Origin: Astropecten irregularis
Taxonomy: Eukaryota > Echinodermata > Asteroidea > Paxillosida > Astropectinidae
Reading direction: 5' to 3'
DNA: 64,000 bases
Assembly (NCBI GenBank): GCA_963971285.1
Contig: OZ020251.1
Coordinates: 1,798,001 to 1,862,000 of the forward strand
Shown: positions 1-10,628 of the stretch, one piece after another
Layout of the letters: the number at the start of each line of letters is the position of its first letter
Position numbering within the stretch: the first letter of the stretch is position 1
Notes under the pieces: generated by a model
The model's input: the letters and a program-made list of their open reading frames with translations, nothing else
What the model was told of the DNA's origin: nothing
The model's database searches: none
Translations under genes and position numbers: made by a program

Positions 1-110
1 GCTTGGGCTCAGGCACCGGATCAGGCTCTGGCTCCAGCTCTGGCTCCAGCTCTGGCTCCAGCTCTGGCTCAGGCTCCGGCTCAGGCTCCGGCTCCGGCTC
101 AGGCTCAGAA

Positions 111-175
<65 letters not shown>

Positions 176-190
176 AACAGGCTCCGCCAC
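1..190. repeat. GGCTCA/GGCTCC hexanucleotide tandem repeat
   Basis: About 30 copies of a six-base unit (GGCTCA, GGCTCC, GGCTCT). It would read as a Ser-Gly run, but it occupies the place of the left terminal inverted repeat of the MITE that continues to 358. It is best read as a slippage-expanded repeat arm, not protein. The window edge cuts it. Confidence 0.85.
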
Positions 191-358
191 CATTTCGTAA
201 ATCCATTCTAAAATAACAGGTATCAAAATAGAGGCTTTTGGCTGTGCTTTGGAAGTAGATTCTCTGATTTGAAAAGGAAAACAGAGCTTCAGCTATATTT
301 TCAGCATATGGATGACGGAACTGAAGCCTGAGCCTAAGCCTCTGTTTCGGAAAGGCCC
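1..358. mobile_element. MITE family A, copy 1 (GAGCC-rich terminal inverted repeats)
   Basis: The core at 190-325 (TATCAAAATAGAGGCTTTTGG and following) and the right end with GAGCCTAAGCC then GGAAAGGCCC recur at 2559-3013, 21430-21671 and 41927-42165. Full copies start GGCCTTTTCCAAACC and end with its complement. The left arm here is expanded into the hexamer array. Confidence 0.65.
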
Positions 359-784
359 TAAATTCCAGTCCAGGGCTTAAATTCATCCATATTTCCCATC
401 GACACTGAGATTCGTCATCAAAATGCCTCTTAATTATACAACAGGGAGCTAGAGATACATTAGCCTTGCTCCTTAATGAGTAAAATTCCAGAGCTGAGCT
501 CCTTGGGGGTGTGGGGAGAATTTAAAATGAGTTATAGGAATGTTGCAGTGGTGTACAGTGTATTAGATTTCACAAAACACTAAGATCAATCTTAACTTTG
601 GGTTGTTAATATCACCATAGTGATTTGTATTGTGACATCACACATTGCGTGGTCATACTGTACATAATCCACGATTTATCTTATAAAGCTTAGTGAAATC
701 GACCACTGAATCCACAAGAATCATATCAGTATAATTATTCAGTGCTAACTTTGCCATTCATATGTTTCGTAAGATACTAATCAA
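359..784. other. Unannotated AT-rich spacer
   Basis: No open frame with coding character, no tandem repeat and no recognised repeat end was found here. Confidence 0.4.
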
Positions 785-925
785 GGGTCTGTTTGTTTCG
801 CCGTGGATCTTGGTTGCCATATTATATCTTGCTAATCAACGTCGCAGGGAGAATACACTAAAATGCAATCCGGAGCAGCTTTAGGCCAGATCACTGATCG
901 CGTTCCTGAAACAAACAGGCCCCGA
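785..925. mobile_element. Short inverted-repeat element (GGGCCTGTTTGTTTC ends)
   Basis: The left end GGGTCTGTTTGTTTCG is complementary to the right end CTGAAACAAACAGGCCC. A second copy, sharing GATCACTGATCGCGT next to the right end, lies at 6331-6455. It is about 140 bp with no coding capacity. Confidence 0.55.
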
Positions 926-1340
926 ACCTACCCCACGTTAGTCTGTCTATGGGTGTGGCAACTTACTGTGTGCATTGGGTGTCTGGGTGGTGTGAAATGC
1001 CCGCCCACCTTCGCTATTAACATCGCATTGGTTGTGGCCTGACGTGTTCTGATTAGAGATAAATGACACCCAAATCACCAAAATGCGCATTTTTGATCAG
1101 TTTTTAGAATAGGACACCGCATCCTACCAGACGACAAGGCGCATACTTCGTGCAGGATGTCTCTGCAACAGAAAGCTCACGTTAAATGTGAAGTTATATC
1201 ATTTTTATTGTCTATTACAAAAGTCAAAGTATATTGCCTAAGACCGTTTGTGACAGATATTAACCAGTGCAGTTTCAGGGACTGTTTTGAACAGGGGTGC
1301 AGTAGTTGTGAGGAACGAAACATGAGGATATAGGCCTGTA
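926..1340. other. Unannotated spacer
   Basis: Nothing beyond ordinary AT-rich sequence was recognised. Confidence 0.35.
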
Positions 1341-1482
1341 GGGCCATGTCCCAAATCTTTGGCTATTGTTGCAAATTACACAATCACCTACACATATGGC
1401 AGCCACAAGCCAGTGACTGCAGCCGTTTCCAAAGACTTGTTTGTTATTTGCGGTTTTCAGCCAGATATTTGGGACATGGCCT
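1341..1482. mobile_element. Short inverted-repeat element (GGGCCATGTCCCAAAT ends)
   Basis: GGGCCATGTCCCAAATCTTT at the left is the near-complement of the right end ATATTTGGGACATGGCC. It is about 142 bp and non-coding, typical of a MITE. Confidence 0.55.
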
Positions 1483-1782
1483 AATATTGGTTTTTGCAGG
1501 GTGGGGGCAGCCAGGCGGGTGAGAGGCGGGGGGCAGGGGTGCCCCTTCCCTGTACATCTGCTCTCAATCAATCAATGTATATGGTTTAATATCTCATGTT
1601 AAATCCATAGTGTGTAACCATGGAGGTAGAAATAGGCCTGTCATGTGTAGTTTGAATCACATAATTCAAATTCCATCATAAACCTGCCGTAAGTTTTCTT
1701 GTGGAATATGGCTTTCCATTTGTCATTGTACAATTGAGGCTGTTATCTAAGAGCATATGGTGTATATGTACCCAAAGTGCAG

Positions 1783-1970
1783 AACAAATTTGGGCAATTG
1801 CAAATAGTACATCTCCAAGAGTTTGCAATGTGTTGGCCAATCGCAACGCCCGGAATTTGTCAACATAATGCCTATATTTGGAAAGGGTTGATATATTCCG
1901 CGATTTCTGATTGGCAAACACGCTGCAATTTCTTGGAGGCGCACTATTTGGAATTACCAAATACCAACTG
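1783..1970. mobile_element. MITE with ~65-bp inverted arms
   Basis: The left arm (about 1785-1848, with CAAATAGTACATCTCCAAG and TTGGCCAATC) is complementary to the right arm (about 1897-1968, with GATTGGCAAACACG and CTTGGAGGCGCACTATTTGG). The palindrome explains why open frames appear on both strands. Confidence 0.6.
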
Positions 1971-2558
1971 GTATTCTGGTATTTGTTTATTGCTTTATAG
2001 GATTTGTTTTATTGATTTATTTTGCTTAGCATTCAAAATTTGCTAAGCAGATTTATGAAACTGGGCTCTGATCCCTGCGTCCATGCAGTCTAGTTTTGCA
2101 AATTGAGCTAAGCGTAGCAAGGTTCTTCTTACTTGTCATTCCAGCAAACCGGCCAAAATTGGATGTGACGTACATTCACTTATTCCTAATGCAATTGCCC
2201 GAATTTCTTCCCTTCTTTTTTCTTCTTTTTCTGAGCTCGGCATAAAAATTTAAATTTCAGTACTGATGCATATCTCCAGAGTACCCGTGCACGAATTGAT
2301 AATTCTCAATGGCATATTGGGGAGGGGGGGGGGGGGGAGTAGGAGTGGGGGGGGGGGGGAGCACCTGTATGCCATACATGTTACAGTAATTGATTGCACA
2401 TAGCATGGTGTATATGTAACAGCAAGTTCATACCGTATGTTGTAATGTTCCTCCTTCCGCTAGGAGACTGGGAGACACACAGAGCAGGAAGCACATGCCA
2501 CAGTCAACAAGCTGTATTTCTGGGTTGATGACATTTCCAAGCTGTCTCTGATTACACT
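1971..2558. other. Unannotated spacer with poly-G tracts
   Basis: No gene is seen. G-runs near 2320-2360 interrupt an otherwise AT-rich stretch and are the only notable composition feature. Confidence 0.4.
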
Positions 2559-3013
2559 GGGGCCTTTTCCAAACCTCGGCTCAGGCTCCGGCTACGGCTT
2601 CGTCTCTCTCATCCATATGCTGAAAATATAGCTTGTGGATTTTCATCGAAGCTGAAGCTCTGTTTTCGTGTTCAAACTAGAGAATCTACTTCCAAACCAC
2701 AGTCAAAAGCCTCTATATTGATACCTGTTACATAGCTGCCAACCATTCCTATTTTGGAGGAATCTTTCCTCTTCTTTGGTAAAAATGTATAACTTAACAA
2801 GTTCTTGACAACAGATTCTGGTTTTTGGCTTGAAGTACACATGTATTCCTATGTAGTAAACTAGTTTGCTCTGTGATTCCTCTTTTTGAGCAGAAGTATT
2901 CCTAATTTCCTTTAAGATAGGTTGGCAACTATGCTGACGGTTATTTAAGAATGGATTCACGAATGGAGCCGGAGCCTGAGCCTGAGCCAGAGCCGAGGTT
3001 TGGAAAAGGCCCC
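2559..3013. mobile_element. MITE family A, copy 2, interrupted by a nested element
   Basis: The ends GGGGCCTTTTCCAAACC and its complement at 2995-3013 define a full-length copy in the opposite orientation to copy 1. Its core is split at 2731-2933 by a second inverted-repeat element, making this copy roughly 200 bp longer than the others (about 240 bp). Confidence 0.65.
2731..2933. mobile_element. Nested short element (CATAGCTGCCAACC ends)
   Basis: CATAGCTGCCAACC at the left and GGTTGGCAACTATG at the right are inverted with one mismatch. The interrupted host sequence (GATACCTGTTA, then GGTTATTTAAGAATGG) is continuous in the other family A copies, so this is a younger insertion of about 203 bp. 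Confidence 0.6.
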
Positions 3014-3829
3014 TTGGGAGGTTGATTGGTAGCAGGCTATGTGATCCTGGGGAGCACACTCTACCATGCTGTGTCATCCAAATCATGTTCATGTTGATGT
3101 ACCACAAGAATTTGTACCAGACATGTTTTTACTTTGTATGAGAAGAGTTGAATTCTTTTTTCTTCAAAGCTTAAGAATCGGTGATGATTAAATCATCTTG
3201 TGAATCAAAGCAGCTTAAAATCAATGAAAAGTTGCATTAATCTCCAATCAACTAATCAGCACCACTTAAATGACCTTGATAAAGCAATGCTATATGATAC
3301 GCTATTAGAGTACTATCATCCTCTGTCTGTTGAAACCTGAGACAGTTTGAGATATTTTAATGGGATACTTCAAAAATATTAACCTTTAAAACAAAGATAG
3401 ACGTGCCAAACTTATACCTCTCATTTCAAGTTATAGAAATAGGAAGTTATTCATCCATGTATTAAACCTCTCCAAGTGCTGTCCCCCTCCCCTGTCAGTG
3501 TGTATGCCCCTCCCCTAATCAGGTTCCCATTTAATTTTAAAAAATCAAACAAACAGACAGACCGGCTAACAAGCAACTCCATTATGAATTGTTCAGAATA
3601 TTTTTTCAAACGCAAAACATACATTTACTGAATCTTCATTTAAACTTATATCATCAAATAATTTAAATTGTGAGTCCTTTCCCCAAGCCTCAAAGTTGTT
3701 TTGGTAAGCACAGCCCGGTCATAATTACAACATTCAGGTCTTTTCCACTTAAATTAATCCTGAACATTCTCAAACCTTCAAGATACATTTACTTAAAGTA
3801 GGATTTTTAGGAAAATGGCCTGTAACTTG
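3014..3829. other. Unannotated AT-rich spacer
   Basis: No gene, RNA or repeat is recognised; several short oligo-A and C-rich patches only. Confidence 0.35.
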
Positions 3830-4235
3830 AATCCAGGCAGTATAAAATTTGAACTTGATGGCCCAACTTGGTCCAAGTCCAAATAATGTGCCATAGGGAT
3901 ACTGCAAAGTGTGGTAGTTTGAAGGACACAGGACTGTAGATCCCAGGCACTGTAACTTTATATGGGGGCTAGATGGCCCAACTTGGTCCAAGTCCATAGA
4001 ATGTGCCATAGGGATGCTGCACAGTGTGGTAGTTTGAAGGACACAGGACTGTAGATCCCAGGCACTGTAACTTTATATGGGGGCTAGATGGCCCAACTTG
4101 GTCCAAGTCCAAAGAATGTACCATAGGGATACTGCAAAGTGTGGTATTATGAAGGACACAGGACTGTAGATCCCAGGCACTGTAACTTTTGGCTTGGTGG
4201 CCCAACTTGGTCCAAGTCCAAAGAATGTTCGTTAC
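3830..4235 (-). repeat. ~114-bp satellite array 1 (minus orientation, ~3.5 units)
   Basis: Units run GATGGCCCAACTTGGTCCAA, then CATAGGGATACTGC, GGACACAGGACTGTAG and GGCACTGTAAC. The same unit forms arrays near 10.3, 12.1, 16.8, 17.9 and 20.3-21.4 kb. The long open frames over it only reflect the repeat. Confidence 0.8.
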
Positions 4236-4507
4236 CATACTTGGAAGAATTCAGTGAAAACTTTTACCAAAATGCTCTGGATAGCTAGTCTTAATCTTTC
4301 TGACTTACTTCCCCCACCCCATTGCCACGGTCGAATTCTAACTTTACACTTGATTTCTAATCCATCAGGCAAAGGAGAAAGACATCGCAACCCGCCCCCT
4401 TCTCTTGTTGCTTGTTGCCACGGCAACCACTACAGCTGTCACAATGGTGGGGATATACTTCACTCCTCGTCTGACTTGAGACTAGACCTAGAAAGGACGA
4501 CCAGTCC

Positions 4508-4594
4508 ATGAGTGGTGGCGCAAGTCCTCGTGTGGTTGGTGAAACGTCAAATCCAGCGACGGTCTTCAAGGATACAGAACTGAAGGAATATCCG
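4508..4594 (+). CDS. Possible isolated first coding exon (29 codons)
   Basis: An ATG opens a 29-codon reading frame (starting MSGGASPRVV, with VFKDTELKEYP at its end) that runs into CCG|GTAAGA, a good splice donor in phase 0. The composition is less AT-rich than the surroundings and lies outside any repeat recognised here. No acceptor exon belonging to it was found before GOLT1 at 14859, and the family was not recognised. It could be the 5' end of a gene with very long introns, or chance. Treat as a candidate only. Confidence 0.22.
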
Positions 4595-4835
4595 GTAAGA
4601 GGTCCGCCAGCTGAAAATAATTCACTGCAACCTTTCCATGCATGCCAGTTATCATCAGCAATACCTCATAGAAACACCCATGATGAATACAAAACAAAAT
4701 CTGGGAGAAATTGAGTAGATTTCCTGAAAACAGCCTTTGAAGATGCTTTTCATGAAATATGAAAGAATGTAATCCCCATGGAATCGAACAACCTGAACCA
4801 ACATGACCTATGTCTCACTTGTGAGCTGATGACCA

Positions 4836-4986
4836 GGGGTCTATTTCATGAAGCCCTACGATTGATCGTAACTCGAGTTACGAGGGATAACTCATCGTAG
4901 GGGGCCTACCCTACATAGGCTTGCAATGCATCATAAATCCTACGATTGATATTAATAGTTACGATGAGTTTGGTGAAATTGGCCCC
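4836..4986. mobile_element. MITE (CCTACGATTGATCGTAA type), copy 1
   Basis: GGGGTCTATTTCATGAAGCC at the left and GGTGAAATTGGCCCC at the right are imperfectly inverted, with repeated CCTACGATTGAT inside. A second full copy is at 53929-54080 and a partial one near 27743-27806. Confidence 0.6.
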
Positions 4987-5124
4987 TGCTAGAGAGTTTA
5001 AAACCATCATGGACTCAAAGTCGTTCTTCAATAACTTTTCTGGGTTTTAGTCTGATATTCATGTGTCAACGGGAGGTTGTTCCTTCACTTTGTTAGGAGT
5101 GAATTGTACTAAAAAATACTAATC

Positions 5125-5519
5125 AATACGGGCGTTTCACAATTTAGAGCGCCACCAAGAGGGCAGCAGGGAGAGGCCGATTTACGCGGTGCATGATGGG
5201 AAATTGTCGACATTGGAGATTTTTCCCGTATACGTTCAACGTAATTGCTAATTCTTGGGTCGTCTTGTGCGTTTATTTCACGTGTTATCACAATGGTTTA
5301 TGTTTGCGAATCTTTCGGATGCACAGCACACACATCCAAACTGGAAAACATTGAGAAATACCTATGGATGAAAGATATACGGTGTGTTAAATGGCGAAGA
5401 CGATTGAACGTATAGGGGGAAAATCTCCTATGTCGACAATTTCCCATCATGCACCGCATAAATCGGCCTCTCCCTACTGCCCTTTTGGTGGCGCTCTAAA
5501 TTGTGAAACGCCCGTATTC
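5125..5519. mobile_element. ~394-bp element with ~115-bp inverted repeats and a THAP-like core
   Basis: The left arm starts AATACGGGCGTTTCACAATT and the right arm ends with its complement at 5519. The arms share GAGAGGCCGATTTA, GCATGATGGGAAATTGTCGAC and ACGTTCAA. The unique core between them is only about 130 bp and contains a 40-codon frame (5293-5415) described separately. Long arms plus a transposase-like scrap suggest a non-autonomous DNA transposon. A terminal fragment recurs near 28190-28218. Confidence 0.65.
5293..5415 (+). pseudogene. Fragment resembling the start of a THAP zinc-finger (P-element-type transposase?)
   Basis: The frame opens MVYVCESFGC. A Cys at residue 5 followed by four residues and a second Cys at 10 matches the way THAP domains begin. 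Further on, RCVKWRRRLNV resembles the conserved Trp-containing stretch that follows the mid-domain Cys in THAP proteins. The spacing between is too short, and a stop falls inside the right inverted repeat, so at most this is a decayed scrap. THAP domains are the DNA-binding part of P-element transposases, which fits its place inside a terminal-inverted-repeat element. The call rests on a short motif. Confidence 0.35.
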
Positions 5520-5850
5520 AGGGGTGTGTTAACCATGGAATGTCTGCACACTGCACACTGCACTCAGGTCATTCTTTATTCTCTATGACTGACCAATTAC
5601 TGTATGTAATTTATTAAGGATCAACTCTAATCTTAGCATTATCCTGCTGGGATTGAAACGTCAGTCCCTCCTAACTCTGGAGTGATTTAACAATGAATTG
5701 AATCACTCAACATATTCTTGCTGGCACCGAATCTTGGTGAAAGACCAGCTGTGAAACAAGACTATATTATGAAGTGGCCGCATGCTGGACCTTTTCACAG
5801 TAACACAATGTGAGGCAAACTATATAATATAATATTTTCAATACAAGTAA

Positions 5851-6010
5851 GAAACTGCTGCAAGCTGCTCATCAGCCAAAATAATGACCTGAAATGTTTT
5901 AAATGCTTGGAGTTAGGATGCCTTGACAGGTTTCGATCCTAGCAGGATCTTTCTCAAAGGCTAAAAGAGAAAGATCCTGCTAGGATCGAACTGTGTCAGG
6001 CCATCCTAAC
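5851..6010. repeat. Hairpin element (GATCCTAGCAGGATC palindrome), copy 1
   Basis: 5912-6010 folds back on itself: TTTCGATCCTAGCAGGATCT pairs with AGATCCTGCTAGGATCGAA, extended by GTTAGGATGCC/GGCCATCCTAAC. The left flank CTGCTCATCAGCCAAAATAA is shared, in reverse orientation, with a second copy at 62748-62912. Confidence 0.6.
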
Positions 6011-6330
6011 TCTAATCATACTTTCCATTAATCCTCTCCCAGTTAATTAAAGCATTAATGAAATAGTAATTCATTACACAAAACTTGAGTTCACTTTGGT
6101 GCATAGTTTTTTCACAAGCCGGGAGAAAGAAACTCAAAAATGTGACTGAAAAAAAAAAAGCCATCTTGATGCAGTTTGTTTATGAGCCCAAACGACTCCT
6201 CCTTGACAGTGATCACTGCTAGAGACAACTCAAGCTCTATGGTACTATTCATAGAATATTGCTGTATTCCTTGTGGTGTATTAGAATGAACATCTGTGAT
6301 CTGTGCCATTAGTCTCATGCTACTGACTAA

Positions 6331-6455
6331 AGGGGCCTGTTTTAATTCAGGCATGAGATCACTGATCCTGCTGATCAGAATCCCATCTTAGCATATCCTG
6401 CATGGGATGTGGATCTGCAGGATCACTGATCGCGTGCCTGAAACAAACAGGGCCC
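6331..6455. mobile_element. Short inverted-repeat element, second copy of the 785-925 family
   Basis: GGGGCCTGTTTTAATTCAGG at the left and TGCCTGAAACAAACAGGGCC at the right are inverted, with GATCACTGATC at both sides of the core. Its right end overlaps the left end of the next element by a few bases. Confidence 0.55.
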
Positions 6456-6743
6456 AATTTCATGGAATCCGTTACCGTTAAAAAAAGTCTTTGCTTACGG
6501 TAGCAAATTTTGTTTGCTTACGGTTAGCGTGTTTCACGGGAGTGTTTTCTGTTTGGTAACGGTAAGCAAGGAATTTCTGCAGAATACATATGACAGCGCA
6601 TTAGCAGAAAATAATCACGTTTACCCTAGAAATTCTTCGCTAACCGAAAAGTCTTACTTACAGAATCCATGAAATAGATTTCACGCGTAGCAGCGCCCGT
6701 AAGCACAAAAATAGGCCGTAACGGATTCCATGAAATTGGGCCC
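6450..6743. mobile_element. MITE (GGGCCCAATTTCATGGAATC ends)
   Basis: GGGCCCAATTTCATGGAATC followed by CGTTAC at the left is exactly complementary to the right terminus at 6719-6743. Inside, CTTACGG and GTAAGC blocks recur in both orientations. Length about 294 bp; the minus-strand open frame over it is a repeat artefact. Confidence 0.7.
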
Positions 6744-9700
6744 AGTTCCCTAAGGATTAGATGGATCCATGTTTGACATGGCCATGTCCATTCCTGAGAT
6801 ACTACACACATTGCTGTGTGATCTCCATGGAGCAATACAACTTTAATATGCATTGGAATGGGAACACGGAACATTCCAGATGAACACAACAAAATTCTCC
6901 GTTCAATTTGTTTTCTCCAGGCAGTGCAAGATTGAATGAAGCATCCTGCTGACATGGGCTGAGTGACATCAATCCTGGTCCTGACATCATGCCTCTACTT
7001 CCACTGTGTCTCATAAGCAGAGAATCTTAGCTTATGGAAGCATTCAACTTTCTGCTTACAAGATTTAATCTCACGGAGTGAGGAATTTGACGTTGTTGTC
7101 GGAGGTACTCTCTGCTTCTGAAGAATTCCTGCTTACTGGAGGAGTGAAGAAATTTGGTGCTTACTCTATAAGCAAAGAATGATGATAAGCATTGAATTCT
7201 GCAGTAAGCAGCACCCTGACATCAGGCTCCAGAAATATCACTAAGCTGCTTTAGCAGGAATATCTGCTTAATTATTTTTCTTGCTTAGCAAAAATCAACT
7301 GAACACCAGTTACAGGTAATATAAATTGCATGGAGTTTGGGTCGGTAACCTGTGTTTGCTAAGACAACAATTGTTCGTGCTTAGTGGATTCAGATGCTTA
7401 TACTGACCTTGGTTTTTGATGCATAAAATGATGCAACCGGTCTTACATAAAATAAGTCAACGCTCTCGGTAACAGGATTTTTTATTTGTCAGTGGAATCC
7501 ATGAAGCGTATACAGCTTGTATAATATAAATGATTAAGCACCATCAAGGATGATAATAAGCAATGGCCTCGGCGCCCAGAATATCCATCACACTGGTCGG
7601 ACCAAAATAAGCCTTAAGTGTTTCGCTCTGGCATGCATGGAGATAGCAGGAGTTGGATAATCCATTTGACTCGTTTCGTTGGAGCAGGTGATAGATGCAA
7701 CGGCATGTGATCAGAGATGCATCATTGCCTCTTGCCCCCCCCCCCTCTCTCTTCCATTCCTTGTGATATCACTCTGCATATTAAACAGGTGTATCAGACC
7801 CCCGTCAATTATACCTTGTATCTCCTGAATGAACAAGTGTATAGCATATGGGTATATTACACTGTGTCATGGTATTATTAGCTTCATCTACATGTAGTAG
7901 TCACACAATGATTGAAGAGGTACAGTGTGTATTGCATCATACCAAACTGACCCCTCGGTGGCTCTGTGTCCATCTTCATGGAATATTGAAAACACCCGTT
8001 GAATCATCAGTATTTGTTACAAGCTACAATAGAAGCCAGCTCAGGAGTAATCAATAATTACCATGGTAACCATTGCATATGGATGATAATACTTGTACCC
8101 ATGTACCTAGCAAATGCTGTCACAATTAAACGTGACTCATCCTTTTGTCAGAGTTTGATGATGTTACGCGTCACGCGCAAAAGCAATAAAATGACAAAGC
8201 TTGTTCATTTTATCTTTCAAAAGGAAATATGAAAAAAAAACCTCCAAAATGCAATTGTTGGCAGAATTTGGTCTTCATGGAAAGCCATCGTATTGTTCCC
8301 TGTCTCAACTCCATGCTACCGATGTCACAGCTTTTGCCTCACCAGACCAATACTAAGATCAGTATCAGTGATCATCCTTATGTAGCCTTCTCTGTACCAA
8401 TTCTATGCTCCCGTGTTGAAACTCATTTTAACTGCTTTGATAACTTTTTAACTGTCTAATTAAATGTCGTATCAGCATTTCACTTCCGAGTGAGAGTGTG
8501 GACTATATAGCATGCCTACTGACCAAAGCCTAAGATAAATGCGTTTGCTGTTGGTAGAAAACTTCCCCAGAACAATTGTGTCATTTTTTGATGACCTCAA
8601 AATGTCTGATAACATAAAAGATGGGGTGGGAAGAATTAGTGTAAGGGAATAATATTGCTCATTTTGTTATTCTAGGCCTTGAATTTCAAATAGGTCATGA
8701 CCTCTTGTAAAATGGTTTGACCTTTGTGCCGCCCTGAAATGACCTCTATAGCCCCGCCCTTCATGAATAACATATCTGGCAATTCATTCTGATGTTTGGA
8801 AGCATCAGATTGCCAGGATTAAACAAGAAAAAAAATCATTTTTAAGATTTAAGGTTAGCCATTCGGGGAATTACTGTAAAAATTGAGTCCTATACTATCT
8901 ATGTTTTGTTCATTTTTGATATTGTCTTAAAGTGCAAAATGTAGTTTTTTTATTGGCATTTGTGAATAATATATACATGTGTTGCAGGGTTTAAGATTTT
9001 GTTTATATCATTAATTTTTAGTCGTACTTTGTTTTTGTTTTTTGCCATTTATGTTTGATTAATTATTGTGACAACTTATTTTGTATATAAAGATAAGCAA
9101 GTTCTATGCAATTAATTCGTTAAAAGGGGTTTGGAGATATTGGCAGTTGTGTTTTTAATAGTAGCTGGTTTTAGCTAAGGATATTAATATCTATTTTAGC
9201 AATATACATGCACAGGCGCGGAGAGTTTTTTGCATTTTGCCATATGAATATTCAACGCGGGTGTTATGATTCAATTAAGTATTCATACAGAAACATTGAC
9301 AATGTTTTTGATGACCGTCTGTAGGTTCATGAATATTCATAGTTATAAATATTCATGTTTGCTTTTGAATTATTCATGATGCATTTGATGAATACTCCAT
9401 TGGTATAGGTGATATTTAAGAATGTAATCATGAATATTTATAACTGTGATTGTTCCTACCAAGATTAATGCAAATAATGCGAATAATTTTGAAGTAATTA
9501 CCACATGCTGCCTCCGACATATACTTGATTGCTTTCAAGTTGAATTGAGTTTGAAATAAATTAAGCCAGTAAATTTATGTTCATTGTCAGCCGACACCCA
9601 GCCACTGAGCCAGTTTCACGAAGCTGCTTAGCTTAGCAGACAAAAATAAGATTAAGTCACCAAATTATATTCTAAGCACAAACTAAACAAAAATACTGAA

Positions 9701-10299
9701 ATTCTAGTTGGTACCCATCTTTGCAAATCAAGACATGTGTTTACCAGAACCATTCAACTGGTACCCGTTAGGGAGCAAATTTAGCAGCGAATCAGGTACC
9801 AAGTTCGTAAAGCTGGTAAGCACAGAGGAGATTTGCTTAGCTGTTAGGGTTACCAACCAAACATCAGTGCAATACAGATAAGTATCTCTGCAGATTACTG
9901 GTTCTCTGTGGATTTCTGCTTAGCATAAAAAAAAAATGCTGAGCAATAATTCCTGCCAGGCAGTTGTATGAATTGAGTTCAATTGAAATAGATAACTCCA
10001 TTTCAAATACAAGTAATCTTAATCTAACATTTCCTCTTTACAAGGTCTTTACTCCAAGTATTGCTAACAAATCTCCCTGTAAAATTCATAACCCTAAAAA
10101 ATTTTCAAACAGACAAAGCACAAAAAAGTATTCATGATCAAAGTAAATTCTGAATTATTTTGTTATTTAGCGGATCCAGTTTCAACTAAAAATGTTCCTA
10201 TTGCTGTGTTGGCCTAAGACTAAGATTGTTTGTTACGCTGAAATAGTGCTTGAAAAAATACTTGTTATGCTATAATTTACAATATGAACCCTTGTTCTG
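6744..10299. other. Gene-free 3.5-kb AT-rich stretch with degenerate dispersed repeats
   Basis: No exon could be supported. 7010-7520 and 9600-9965 are rich in CTTAGCA/TGCTTAGC words like those in the MITE at 28368-28604 and look like old degenerate copies of that repeat type. 8460-9595 is AT-rich with repeated GAATATTCAT words. 7738-7751 is a C-run followed by CT repeats. Confidence 0.4.
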
Positions 10300-10440
10300 G
10301 GTGCCTTCCCAAATCAACCAAAATACCACATTGTTCAGTATGCTGTATCCCTATGGCATATGTTTTGGACTTGGACCAAGTTGGACCATCAAGCCCCCAT
10401 ATAAAGTTGATGTGCAACATAACGTGTGTCCTTCATAGTC
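10300..10440 (+). repeat. ~114-bp satellite, single degenerate unit
   Basis: CTGTATCCCTATGGCATATG, TTGGACTTGGACCAAGTTGG and CCATCAAGCCCCCATATAAA match the satellite consensus in plus orientation. It ends against a different inverted-repeat element at about 10441. Confidence 0.65.
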
Positions 10441-10442
10441 CA

Positions 10443-10628
10443 CCAACCCTAACCCTCTACACCTACCACAGAAGACAAGGGCTGCTTACCACATGCTACC
10501 ACAGTCTCCACAGGTGGAATGGATCATAAACCATGTATTACCACACTGGTGCATTGTGGTATACAGGATACCACAGGAAAGAGCATGTTTAGTACACTGT
10601 GGTATGCAGGTGGTTTGGGTTAGGGTTA
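10443..10628. repeat. Inverted-repeat element with telomere-like CCCTAA/TTAGGG termini
   Basis: ACCAACCCTAACCCT at the left faces TTTGGGTTAGGGTTAAAG at the right, and inner words (ACCACA/TGTGGT, TACCACAC/GTGTGG) are also inverted. It is about 186 bp. Only one and a half telomere hexamers per end are present, so a MITE is likelier than a true interstitial telomere. Confidence 0.5.

Noticed and set aside
3..200. Ser-Gly repeat protein at the window start
   Set aside because: A GGCTCA/GGCTCC hexamer microsatellite in a MITE arm.
8229..8459. 76-codon plus-strand frame
   Set aside because: No homology recognised, poor start context after an A-run, and stops close by in an AT-rich region.
10446..10457. 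Interstitial telomere array
   Set aside because: Only about two hexamers on each side, inside an inverted-repeat element.
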